A model generated the notes under the pieces. It was given only the letters and a program-made list of their open reading frames with translations. It searched no databases and had not been told where the DNA came from. A DNA stretch of 15,098 bases from JARROD01 sp037384225. GTDB lineage: Bacteria; Pseudomonadota; Gammaproteobacteria; Pseudomonadales; Cellvibrionaceae. Location: positions 1 to 15,098 of the forward strand of contig JARROD010000047.1 in the NCBI GenBank assembly GCA_037384225.1, written 5' to 3'. This document shows positions 6,429 through 12,508 of the stretch, in pieces. Position 1 is the first letter of the stretch; every line of letters starts with the position of its first letter. A program made the position numbers and the translations under genes.

Positions 6429-6466
6429 CGGTATTTACACATGGCTAGGTTGAAAGAACTTTACCG
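6429..6466 (+). promoter_or_regulatory. Structured translation start of rplE (candidate S8 control site)
   Basis: CGGTA (6429-6433) pairs with TACCG (6462-6466), and AGGTT (6447-6451) pairs with AACTT (6457-6461) under a GAAAG loop. The 3' strand (6457-6466) is thus continuous, while the 5' strand is split by a 13-nt bulge containing the rplE ATG at 6441. The nearest purine-rich run (6421-6428) is 12 nt upstream, so initiation may be weak. In E. coli S8 represses the spc operon at the start of rplE. The position matches, but I cannot identify the S8 core here. Confidence 0.4.
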
Positions 6467-6980
6467 AAACGAGATCGCCCCGAAGCTCAAGCAAGAACTT
6501 GGGCTGAAAAATGCGATGGATATTCCCCGTATCACCAAAATCACTGTCAATATGGGTGTCGGTGAAGCCATTGGTGATAAAAAGGTACTTGAGAACGCGG
6601 TAGGCGATTTGGAAAAGATTGCGGGCCAAAAAGCTATCGTGACCAAAGCACGCAAGTCAATAGCGGGTTTTAAGGTTCGTGAAGGCTGGCCGATTGGTTG
6701 TAAAGTGACACTGCGCAGAGAGCGCATGTACGAATTTCTGGAACGGTTGATCTCGATTGCCATTCCCCGTGTCAGAGACTTTCGCGGTATCAGTCCCAAG
6801 CAGTTCGATGGCCGCGGCAATTTCTCTATGGGGGTCAGTGAGCAGATAATCTTTCCGGAAATCGATTACGACAAGGTTGATAAATTGCGCGGATTGGATA
6901 TTTGCATCACTACCAGTGCACGCAATGACGAAGAAGGCCGCTCGTTGTTAAAAGCCTTCAACTTTCCTTTCAAGGGCTAA
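6441..6980 (+). CDS. rplE: 50S ribosomal protein L5
   Basis: This encodes 179 residues, exactly the E. coli length. L5 binds 5S rRNA with L18 to form the central protuberance and touches the P-site tRNA through a loop near GVSEQIIFPEID. Family signatures are ITKITVNMGVGEA near residue 30, GCKVTLRRERMYEFLERL and the C-terminal TTSARNDEEGRSLL. The ATG is fixed by homology. The ribosome-binding site is poor (GAGAGAGA ends 12 nt away), and the start lies in a predicted stem-loop, which suggests controlled translation. Confidence 0.98.
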   Translation: MARLKELYRNEIAPKLKQELGLKNAMDIPRITKITVNMGVGEAIGDKKVLENAVGDLEKIAGQKAIVTKARKSIAGFKVREGWPIGCKVTLRRERMYEFLERLISIAIPRVRDFRGISPKQFDGRGNFSMGVSEQIIFPEIDYDKVDKLRGLDICITTSARNDEEGRSLLKAFNFPFKG

Positions 6981-6989
6981 GATCAGGTT

Positions 6990-7295
6990 ATGGCAAAGAA
7001 ATCTATGATCGCGCGTGAAAGCAAACGCGCTCGCACCGTCGCTAGATACGCCACAAAGCGTGCAGAGCTGAAGGCTATCATTGTCAACCCGAACTCCACT
7101 GAAGAAGAGGTTTGGGAAGCGCAGACCAAGCTGCAGAAACAACCGCGCAACGCCAGCGCCTCCCGCCGGCAGCGACGCTGTCGCCTGACCGGGCGCCCGC
7201 ACGCGGTTTATCGCAAGTTTGGTCTGTGTCGCAATAAACTTCGCGAAGCGGCAATGCGCGGTGACGTGCCTGGCCTGGTTAAAGCAAGCTGGTGA
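6990..7295 (+). CDS. rpsN: 30S ribosomal protein S14 (zinc-free form)
   Basis: This encodes 101 residues, identical in length to E. coli S14. It is the long, zinc-independent type: it has RRQRRCRLTGRPHAVYRKFGLCRNKLRE near the C-terminus but no CxxC pairs. S14 joins the 30S head late and contacts S3, S10 and S19. Nothing is missing; it ends GLVKASW as usual. It starts 9 nt after rplE with a short AGG as ribosome-binding site. A long stem-loop follows directly after the stop. Confidence 0.97.
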   Translation: MAKKSMIARESKRARTVARYATKRAELKAIIVNPNSTEEEVWEAQTKLQKQPRNASASRRQRRCRLTGRPHAVYRKFGLCRNKLREAAMRGDVPGLVKASW

Positions 7296-7296
7296 A

Positions 7297-7343
7297 CCCT
7301 GTGCGTCTTTATAAACAGATGGTTTTATAAAGCCGCACAAGGG
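7297..7343 (+). other. Long stem-loop in the rpsN-rpsH spacer
   Basis: This is the strongest RNA structure in the window. CCCT (7297-7300) pairs with AGGG (7340-7343). With A7339 bulged, GTGCG (7301-7305) pairs with CGCAC (7334-7338). After one T/C mismatch, CTTTATAAA (7307-7315) pairs perfectly with TTTATAAAG (7324-7332) around an 8-nt loop. That gives 18 pairs with two interruptions, starting 2 nt after the rpsN stop. No T-run follows. It could be an RNase III substrate, a stability element or an S8 target before rpsH; none is proven. Confidence 0.7.
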
Positions 7344-7369
7344 ACGGCTTAAATTAGGAGCTGATTTTT

Positions 7370-7762
7370 ATGAGTATGCAAGACCCGTTGGCAGATATGC
7401 TGACCCGCGTTCGCAACGCTCAACAAGTTGGTAAAGCTGAAGTGGTTATGCCCTCCTCAAAGTTGAAGGTCAATGTGGCCCGTGTACTTGAAAGCGAAGG
7501 TTATATCACTGGATTTAGTGTTAACGAAGGCGCCAAGCCTGAGTTGACGATTCAATTGAAGTATTTTGAAGGCAAGCCGGTTATCGCCGAGCTTGATCGC
7601 GTAAGCCGCCCAGGCCTGCGCAATTACGCGGGTAAAGACACAATGCCTTCTGTTCGCGGTGGTTTGGGAATTGCGATTGTTTCCACCAGTAAAGGTGTGA
7701 TGACTGACCGCGCGGCCCGTGCCGCGGGTGTTGGCGGCGAAGTTCTCTGTACCGTTTTTTGA
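7370..7762 (+). CDS. rpsH: 30S ribosomal protein S8
   Basis: This encodes 130 residues as in E. coli. S8 is a primary binder of 16S helix 21 in the central domain, and in E. coli it is the translational repressor of the spc operon. The C-terminal RNA-binding part is intact: GLGIAIVSTSKGVMTDRAAR at 98-117, with the rRNA-contact STSKG at 105-109. AGGAG (7356-7360) lies 9 nt before the ATG. It is separated from rpsN by a 74-nt spacer filled mostly by a long stem-loop, unlike the tight spacing of most neighbours. Confidence 0.98.
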   Translation: MSMQDPLADMLTRVRNAQQVGKAEVVMPSSKLKVNVARVLESEGYITGFSVNEGAKPELTIQLKYFEGKPVIAELDRVSRPGLRNYAGKDTMPSVRGGLGIAIVSTSKGVMTDRAARAAGVGGEVLCTVF

Positions 7763-7800
7763 TTTATCCGTTTTTATAACAGGCTTAACGGGAAGACGTC

Positions 7801-8334
7801 ATGTCACGAGTTGCAAACAGTCCGGTTGAAGTGCCTGCTGGTGTGAGCGTTGCCCTTCAGGGGCAAGAGGTCACGGTAAAAGGCAGCAATGGCACATTGG
7901 CGCTGGAAATTCACGGCAAGGTGGAAGTGAAGCAGGATGACAATCTACTCACTTTCAGTGCCCGTGATGGCGCCAAGCAGTCCCTAGCACTGGCGGGTAC
8001 CACACGTGCGTTGATTAACAATATGGTAATCGGCGTGAGCAAGGGTTTTGAAAAGAAACTACAGCTCAATGGTGTAGGTTATCGCGCTAAAGCTTCGGGT
8101 AAAGCTGTAAACCTGACTTTGGGTTTTTCTCATCCGATCGATTACACCTTGCCGGAAGGTGTAGTGGCTGAGACTCCAAGTCAGACTGAGATCGTATTAA
8201 AGAGCGCTGACAAACAGCTGCTCGGTCAGGTAGCCTCGGAAATCCGCGCCTACCGTCCACCGGAACCTTATAAAGGTAAAGGTGTTCGCTACGTTGACGA
8301 ATACGTACACCGCAAAGAAGCTAAGAAGAAGTAG
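7801..8334 (+). CDS. rplF: 50S ribosomal protein L6
   Basis: This encodes 177 residues (E. coli 177). L6 has two similar alpha/beta domains and sits by the sarcin-ricin loop and the factor-binding site. Visible signatures are SRVANSPVEVPAGV at the start, KKLQLNGVGYRAKASGKAVNLTLGFSHP-type sequence in the middle and EIRAYRPPEPYKGKGVRY near the end. The spacer from rpsH is 38 nt and contains a weaker CCGTT/AACGG pairing (7768-7772 with 7787-7791). GGGAAGA just before the ATG is the likely ribosome-binding site. Confidence 0.98.
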   Translation: MSRVANSPVEVPAGVSVALQGQEVTVKGSNGTLALEIHGKVEVKQDDNLLTFSARDGAKQSLALAGTTRALINNMVIGVSKGFEKKLQLNGVGYRAKASGKAVNLTLGFSHPIDYTLPEGVVAETPSQTEIVLKSADKQLLGQVASEIRAYRPPEPYKGKGVRYVDEYVHRKEAKKK

Positions 8335-8344
8335 GGCCTAGGTT

Positions 8345-8695
8345 ATGAGCGTTAAAAAGCAATCCCGTTTGCGCCGTGCGCGTCGTGCCCGAGCCAAGAT
8401 CCATGAGTTGGGTATTACCCGCTTGTGCATACATCGCACACCGCGCCATATCTACGCACAGGTTATAGCCGCCGACGGCGAGAAAGTACTTGCCAGTGCG
8501 TCAACGCTGGATAAGAGTTTGCGCGCGGCTAAAACCGGCAATGCGGACGCCGCCAAAGCTGTGGGCAATCTGGTGGCGGAGCGCGCCAAAGCGGCAGGTA
8601 TCACCCAGGTGGCATTTGATCGCAGTGGTTTCAAGTACCATGGTCGTGTGAAAGCGCTGGCGGACGCGGCACGTGAAGCTGGTTTGGAATTCTAA
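8345..8695 (+). CDS. rplR: 50S ribosomal protein L18
   Basis: This encodes 116 residues (E. coli 117). L18 binds 5S rRNA through its basic N-terminus (KKQSRLRRARRARAKIHELG) and attaches it to the central protuberance with L5. The C-terminal AFDRSGFKYHGRVKALADAAREAGLEF is near-invariant. It follows rplF by 10 nt with TAGG as a short ribosome-binding site and precedes rpsE by 10 nt. Confidence 0.98.
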   Translation: MSVKKQSRLRRARRARAKIHELGITRLCIHRTPRHIYAQVIAADGEKVLASASTLDKSLRAAKTGNADAAKAVGNLVAERAKAAGITQVAFDRSGFKYHGRVKALADAAREAGLEF

Positions 8696-8705
8696 AGGTT
8701 GAGAT

Positions 8706-9215
8706 ATGGCTTACAGTAAAAAAGACGAAGGTAACACCGAAGGCCTACAGGAAAAACTGGTACAGGTTAACCGTGTTGCCAAAACCGTTAAAGGTGGTCG
8801 TATCTTCGGTTTCACCGCTTTAACAGTGGTTGGCGATGGTAACGGCAAGGTTGGGTTTGGTCGCGGCAAGGCACGTGAAGTGCCTATTGCCATTCAAAAA
8901 GCGATGGAAGCGGCGCGTCGTAATATGATTCAGGTTGAACTCAACGGAGATACCATTCAATACCCGACTAAGGGTCGCCACGGCGCTTCCAAGGTGTACA
9001 TGCAGCCGGCTTCCCAGGGTACTGGTGTAATCGCCGGTGGTGCGATGCGCTCTGTGCTGGAAATTGCCGGCGTGCAGAATGTATTGGCCAAGTGTTACGG
9101 TTCTACGACCCCGGTAAATGTGGTACGAGCCACATTCGAAGCCTTGAAATCGATGGCTTCTCCGGAATCAGTGGCGAACAAGCGCGGCAAAAACGTAGAA
9201 GAGATTCTTAATTAA
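8706..9215 (+). CDS. rpsE: 30S ribosomal protein S5
   Basis: This encodes 169 residues (E. coli 167). S5 lies behind the decoding centre at the mRNA entry site with S3 and S4 and affects decoding accuracy. The N-terminal loop where spectinomycin-resistance changes occur in other bacteria reads VNRVAKTVKGGRIFGF (21-36) and looks wild-type. The second domain has GRGKAREVPIAIQKAMEAARRN and the conserved GGAMRSVLEIAGVQNVL. The stop codon (9213-9215) is part of a perfect 8-bp stem with downstream DNA. Confidence 0.98.
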   Translation: MAYSKKDEGNTEGLQEKLVQVNRVAKTVKGGRIFGFTALTVVGDGNGKVGFGRGKAREVPIAIQKAMEAARRNMIQVELNGDTIQYPTKGRHGASKVYMQPASQGTGVIAGGAMRSVLEIAGVQNVLAKCYGSTTPVNVVRATFEALKSMASPESVANKRGKNVEEILN

Positions 9216-9243
9216 TCGCGGCGTGCAGCAGCTTGCGCGATTA
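9213..9243 (+). other. Stem-loop over the rpsE stop codon
   Basis: TAATCGCG (9213-9220) and CGCGATTA (9236-9243) form a perfect 8-bp stem with a 15-nt loop. The 5' arm begins with the rpsE stop codon itself. There is no T-run, so this is not a standard terminator. It occupies most of the 52-nt spacer before rpmD. Function unknown; it may affect mRNA stability or coupling between rpsE and rpmD. Confidence 0.55.
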
Positions 9244-9267
9244 CACGAGTTATAGCGGATTACGAGC

Positions 9268-9450
9268 ATGGCTAAAAAAACATTGAAAGTGACCCAGGTG
9301 AAAAGTGTTGCCGGTCGCCTCAAGGCTCACAAGGCCTGTGTGACGGGTTTGGGCCTGCGCCGTATTGGCCACACCGTAGAAGTGGAGGATACTCCTTCGG
9401 TGCGCGGTATGATCAATAAAGTGAACTATTTGGTTAAGGTAGAGGGTTGA
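9268..9450 (+). CDS. rpmD: 50S ribosomal protein L30
   Basis: This encodes 60 residues (E. coli 59). L30 is a small 23S-binding protein with the compact fold begun by KTLKVTQVKS. The core GLGLRRIGHTVEVEDTPSVRGMINKV is the family hallmark, and the protein ends LVKVEG. The ribosome-binding site is weak (ACGAG just before the ATG). It lies between rpsE (52-nt structured spacer) and rplO (4 or 16 nt, depending on the rplO start). Confidence 0.97.
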   Translation: MAKKTLKVTQVKSVAGRLKAHKACVTGLGLRRIGHTVEVEDTPSVRGMINKVNYLVKVEG

Positions 9451-9466
9451 GGAGATGGAAGTTGAT

Positions 9467-9901
9467 ATGCGTCTTAACACCCTGAGCCCGGCGCCTGGCC
9501 GCACCCACAGTAAGAAACGTGTGGGTCGCGGCATCGGCAGCGGTCTGGGTAAAACAGCAGGTCGCGGTCATAAAGGTTTGAAGTCCCGTTCCGGTGGAAA
9601 GGTAAAACCTGGTTTTGAAGGCGGTCAGATGCCGCTGCAGAAACGCCTGCCGAAATATGGCTTTACCTCGCGCATCTCCCGGGTTACGGAAGAAGTGCGC
9701 CTGGCTGAGCTGAATAAAATTGAAGGTGACGTCGCGGATCTGGCCGCGTTGAAGGCTGCAGGGCTTATCGGCGGAGCTATCAAACGTGCTAAAATCTTTT
9801 TGTCCGGCGAGCTGAAAAAAGCCGTGACGGTGAAAGGGCTCGCCGTAACCAAAGGTGCCAAAGCTGCGATCGAAGCGGCTGGCGGTAAAGTCGAAGACTA
9901 A
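9467..9901 (+). CDS. rplO: 50S ribosomal protein L15
   Basis: This encodes 144 residues from ATG 9467, equal to E. coli L15. L15 is a late-assembly 50S protein with an extended Gly/Arg-rich N-terminal arm (VGRGIGSGLGKTAGRGHKG). Two starts are possible. ATG 9455 would add MEVD and has GAGGG 8 nt upstream but also GAGGAG directly against it. ATG 9467 has that GAGGAG 12 nt upstream and gives the usual MRLNTLSPAPG start, so I prefer it. It ends 11 nt before secY, and in E. coli the two are coordinately expressed. Confidence 0.96.
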   Translation: MRLNTLSPAPGRTHSKKRVGRGIGSGLGKTAGRGHKGLKSRSGGKVKPGFEGGQMPLQKRLPKYGFTSRISRVTEEVRLAELNKIEGDVADLAALKAAGLIGGAIKRAKIFLSGELKKAVTVKGLAVTKGAKAAIEAAGGKVED

Positions 9902-9912
9902 AAGAGGCTCCT

Positions 9913-11256
9913 ATGGCAACCCCGGGTAATCTGCCATTGGGTAATCAAAAAGGATTGAGCGAGCTGTGGGCCCGCTTGCGTTTTCTTTTTCTGGCGATTG
10001 TGGTTTATCGTTTGGGAACCCATATTCCTGTGCCGGGCATTGATCCGGACCAGGTGGCAAATCTGTTTAACCAAAATCAGGGCACTATCCTGGGACTTTT
10101 CAACATGTTTTCCGGTGGTGCCATGCAGCGTATGAGTATTCTGGCGCTGGGGATTATTCCTTATATTTCCTCCTCCATCATCATGCAACTGATGACGGCG
10201 GTGACGCCCTCACTAGAGCAGTTGAAAAAAGAAGGTGAAAGCGGTCGCCGCCGAATTAACCAATACACCCGTTACCTGACAGTTGGACTTGCCAGTGTAC
10301 AGGCGTTTGGAATGACCGTCGGGCTGGCGGGCCAGGGCCTGGCCTACGGTGGTGAGCCGGGTATTTCTTTTTATTTCGTGGCGGTGGTGTCTCTGGTTAC
10401 GGGCACAGTTTTTATGATGTGGCTGGGTGAGCAGGTTACTGAGCGAGGGATCGGCAATGGAATTTCCATGCTGATTTTCGCCGGTATTGTCGCCGGTTTG
10501 CCAAGAGCCATTGGTCAGGCGTTCGAAAGCGCCCGCCAGGGGGATCTGCATATTCTGCTGTTGCTGGGTGTGACTTTTCTTGCTATTGCCGTTATTTGGT
10601 TGGTGGTGCGCATCGAGCGGGGGCAGCGCCGTATTACGGTCAACTACGCCAAACGCCAGCAGGGGCGCAAGGTTTTTGCAGCCCAAAGCAGCCATTTGCC
10701 ACTGAAGGTAAATATGGCGGGTGTGATTCCGGCTATTTTCGCCAGCAGCCTGTTGTTGTTTCCAGCCTCTATCGCACAGTGGTTCGGTCAAGGCGGCGAG
10801 GGTATGGCTAGTGAGATATTACAGGAAATCGCTCTGGCGATTGGCCCGGGTCAGCCGTTGAACTTTATAATATTTGCGGCCTTGATTATTTTCTTCTGCT
10901 TCTTCTACACGGCATTAATGTTTAATCCGAGTGAAGTGGCTGACAATCTGAAAAAGTCAGGCGCCTATATTCCCGGTATTCGTCCCGGAGAGCAGTCTGC
11001 GAAATACATAGATTCTGTTCTCACCCGGTTGACCATTGTGGGGGCCATCTATATTGCCGGTGTCTGCCTGTTGCCACAATTCCTGGTAGTGGCGACCAAT
11101 GTACCATTTTACCTGGGCGGTACCTCATTGTTAATTGTAGTGGTTGTGGTTATGGACTTTATGTCTCAGGTGCAGTCTCACCTGATGTCTCATCAGTATG
11201 ACTCACTGATGAAAAAGTCAAACTTGAAAAGCTATGGCAGTGGTGTTGCTCGTTAG
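9913..11256 (+). CDS. secY: Preprotein translocase channel subunit SecY
   Basis: This encodes 447 residues (E. coli 443). SecY is the inner-membrane pore of the Sec translocon, with SecE and SecG, for secreted and membrane proteins. Ten hydrophobic segments can be traced, beginning with RFLFLAIVVYRLGTHIPVPG at about 17-36 and ending with SLLIVVVVVMDFM near 412-424. The plug region follows the first helix (GLFNMFSGGAMQRMSI). Cytoplasmic loops hold ERGIGNGISMLIF and VNYAKRQQGRK, the latter near the SecA/ribosome contact. AGAGG (9903-9907) lies 5 nt upstream. Its position between rplO and rpmJ is standard. Confidence 0.98.
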   Translation: MATPGNLPLGNQKGLSELWARLRFLFLAIVVYRLGTHIPVPGIDPDQVANLFNQNQGTILGLFNMFSGGAMQRMSILALGIIPYISSSIIMQLMTAVTPSLEQLKKEGESGRRRINQYTRYLTVGLASVQAFGMTVGLAGQGLAYGGEPGISFYFVAVVSLVTGTVFMMWLGEQVTERGIGNGISMLIFAGIVAGLPRAIGQAFESARQGDLHILLLLGVTFLAIAVIWLVVRIERGQRRITVNYAKRQQGRKVFAAQSSHLPLKVNMAGVIPAIFASSLLLFPASIAQWFGQGGEGMASEILQEIALAIGPGQPLNFIIFAALIIFFCFFYTALMFNPSEVADNLKKSGAYIPGIRPGEQSAKYIDSVLTRLTIVGAIYIAGVCLLPQFLVVATNVPFYLGGTSLLIVVVVVMDFMSQVQSHLMSHQYDSLMKKSNLKSYGSGVAR

Positions 11257-11303
11257 ACAATGCATCTGCCGACCGGATTGATTAAGCGATAGGTAGTAAG
11301 AAG

Positions 11304-11420
11304 ATGAAAGTTCGTGCTTCAGTAAAGAAAGTCTGCCGCAACTGTAAAATGGTTCGCCGCAAAGGTGTACTGCGGGTGATCTGCAGCGCCGAGCCGCGCC
11401 ACAAGCAGCGCCAGGGTTGA
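11304..11420 (+). CDS. rpmJ: 50S ribosomal protein L36 (zinc-binding form)
   Basis: This small gene of 38 codons plus stop matches E. coli L36 in length. L36 is a zinc-ribbon protein that knits 23S helices together late in 50S assembly. The four ligands are present as Cys11, Cys14, Cys27 and His33 (CRNC, then CSAEPRH). It starts MKVRASVKKVCRNCK and ends KQRQG. It follows secY by 47 nt; AGG near 11291 and AAG before the ATG give only a modest ribosome-binding site. It is the last gene of the spc block. Confidence 0.96.
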   Translation: MKVRASVKKVCRNCKMVRRKGVLRVICSAEPRHKQRQG

Positions 11421-11427
11421 TTTTCAC

Positions 11428-11452
11428 CCGGCGCCAGACATCGCGGCGCCGG
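11428..11452 (+). other. GC-only hairpin after rpmJ
   Basis: CCGGCGCC (11428-11435) pairs perfectly with GGCGCCGG (11445-11452) around a 9-nt loop, 7 nt after the rpmJ stop. The 8-bp all-GC stem is very stable, but TCAAAA follows instead of a T-run. It may pause polymerase or protect the 3' end of the spc message; the real terminator is probably the next one. A weaker AACCC/GGGTT pairing (11465-11469 with 11480-11484) lies between them. Confidence 0.6.
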
Positions 11453-11510
11453 TCAAAAGCCCAAAACCCGAGGTTCTTAGGGTTGAAGGCAAAAGGGGGC
11501 GTTAACTGTC

Positions 11511-11544
11511 GCCGAAAGGGAAACCTTTCGGCTATTGATTTTTT
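11511..11544 (+). terminator. Intrinsic terminator of the S10-spc transcript
   Basis: GCCGAAAGG (11511-11519) and CCTTTCGGC (11524-11532) form a perfect 9-bp stem closed by a GAAA tetraloop, followed by TATTGA and six T (11539-11544). The T-run starts a few bases late, so termination may be partial, which would allow some read-through into the alpha block. It lies about 90 nt after rpmJ. Confidence 0.8.
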
Positions 11545-11563
11545 GTGGCTTTACCGCTATCCT
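11535..11563 (+). promoter_or_regulatory. Candidate alpha operon promoter
   Basis: TTGATT (11535-11540) and TATCCT (11558-11563) are separated by 17 bp; each box matches consensus at four of six positions. The bases after the -10 contain GCGCC, as in the S10 promoter, and initiation would fall near 11569-11572, giving a leader of about 138 nt. The -35 lies in the tail of the preceding terminator. No better pair of boxes is visible between 11421 and 11708. The evidence is moderate. Confidence 0.45.
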
Positions 11564-11608
11564 TTCGCGCCTTTTGGTGTTACAGGGTGGTTTTAGGCCG
11601 CTGTTAAC

Positions 11609-11666
11609 GCTGCAACATAATCGTTGCAGCCTGCTCGCGGAGTCTGCTGGTGAATGCAGCACAGAC
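11609..11666 (+). promoter_or_regulatory. Structured leader of the alpha operon (candidate S4 control region)
   Basis: Two hairpins lie between the terminator and rpsM. GCTGCAAC (11609-11616) pairs perfectly with GTTGCAGC (11623-11630) around ATAATC. GTCTG plus CTG (11642-11649) pairs with CAG and CAGAC (11657-11666), leaving two bases bulged. TGCAAC (11611-11616) can alternatively pair with GTTGTA (11678-11683) near the rpsM ribosome-binding site, with one G-U pair, so two folds are possible. In E. coli S4 binds a pseudoknot before rpsM to repress the alpha operon. A matching role is inferred from position, not from recognised sequence. Confidence 0.45.
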
Positions 11667-11708
11667 CCATTGTACAGGTTGTAACAAAGTATACGTGGAG
11701 TAATTTGA

Positions 11709-12065
11709 ATGGCCCGTATTGCTGGTGTCAATATACCAGATAACAAACACGCCGTTGTCTCTCTGACCTATGTTTTTGGGGTTGGCCGTACCACTGCGAA
11801 GAAGATCTGCGCCGCTGCCGGTGTTCTGGAAACGACCAAAGTCGGCGAACTTTCCGAAGCGCAAATAGACGCGGTTCGCGCCGAGGTTGGCAAAATCAGT
11901 GTCGAGGGTGACCTGCGTCGCGAAGTGTCCATGAACATTAAACGGTTGATGGATTTGGGAAGCTACCGCGGTATTCGTCACCGTCGCAACCTGCCTGTTC
12001 GCGGGCAGCGTTCAAAGACCAATGCTCGCACCCGTAAAGGTCCGCGCAAACCCATCAAGAAGTAA
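11709..12065 (+). CDS. rpsM: 30S ribosomal protein S13
   Basis: This encodes 118 residues, the same length as E. coli. S13 sits at the top of the 30S head, bridges to L5 of the 50S, and its basic tail reaches the P-site tRNA. The start MARIAGVNIPDNKHAVVSLTY, the helix-hairpin segment VFGVGRTTAKKICAAAG and the C-terminal RGQRSKTNARTRKGPRKPIKK are typical. GGAG (11697-11700) is 8 nt upstream. It is the first gene of the alpha block, preceded by 288 nt that hold a terminator, a candidate promoter and a structured leader. Confidence 0.98.
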   Translation: MARIAGVNIPDNKHAVVSLTYVFGVGRTTAKKICAAAGVLETTKVGELSEAQIDAVRAEVGKISVEGDLRREVSMNIKRLMDLGSYRGIRHRRNLPVRGQRSKTNARTRKGPRKPIKK

Positions 12066-12097
12066 CAGGTTAGGAAACAATTTAGGACACAGTTGCT

Positions 12098-12496
12098 ATG
12101 GCCAAGCCAAGTAATAAGACAACAAGCACTCGTAAGAAAGTTAAAAAGACAGTAGTCGACGGGGTTGCTCACATCCACGCGTCTTTCAATAACACCATTG
12201 TCACAATTACCGACCGGCAGGGTAATACCCTCGCCTGGGCCACCGCGGGTGGTTCCGGGTTCCGAGGATCGCGTAAAAGTACACCGTTTGCCGCCCAGGT
12301 AGCGGCGGAGCGCGCCGGTGAAACGGCTAAAGACTACGGTTTGAAAAACCTGGACGTTGAAGTCAAGGGCCCGGGGCCGGGTCGCGAATCCGCGGTACGA
12401 GCTTTGAATAATGTTGGCTATAAAATCACCAATATTACAGACGTTACGCCGATTCCGCACAACGGCTGCCGTCCGCCGAAAAAACGTCGCGTATAA
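12098..12496 (+). CDS. rpsK: 30S ribosomal protein S11
   Basis: This encodes 132 residues (E. coli 129). S11 forms part of the 30S platform near the mRNA exit and the E site. The segments HIHASFNNTIVTITDRQGN and SRKSTPFAAQVAAERAG are family-typical, as is the end DVTPIPHNGCRPPKKRRV. Asn122-Gly123 corresponds to the site that forms iso-aspartate in E. coli S11. It follows rpsM by 32 nt with TTAGGA upstream, and rpsD follows 12 nt after its stop. Confidence 0.98.
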   Translation: MAKPSNKTTSTRKKVKKTVVDGVAHIHASFNNTIVTITDRQGNTLAWATAGGSGFRGSRKSTPFAAQVAAERAGETAKDYGLKNLDVEVKGPGPGRESAVRALNNVGYKITNITDVTPIPHNGCRPPKKRRV

Positions 12497-12508
12497 GGGG
12501 GCTAGACA

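Noticed and set aside
7768..7791. CCGTT/AACGG pairing in the rpsH-rplF spacer
   Set aside because: A 5-bp stem with a 14-nt AT-rich loop is weak and could easily be chance; not listed as a separate feature.
10213..10791. Minus-strand open frame of 192 codons opposite secY
   Set aside because: Antisense shadow rich in Gln/His/Asn, with no family motif and no ribosome-binding context.
11670..11695. TTGTAC and TATACG as an rpsM promoter
   Set aside because: The spacer is 14 bp, and initiation would fall in or after the ribosome-binding site.
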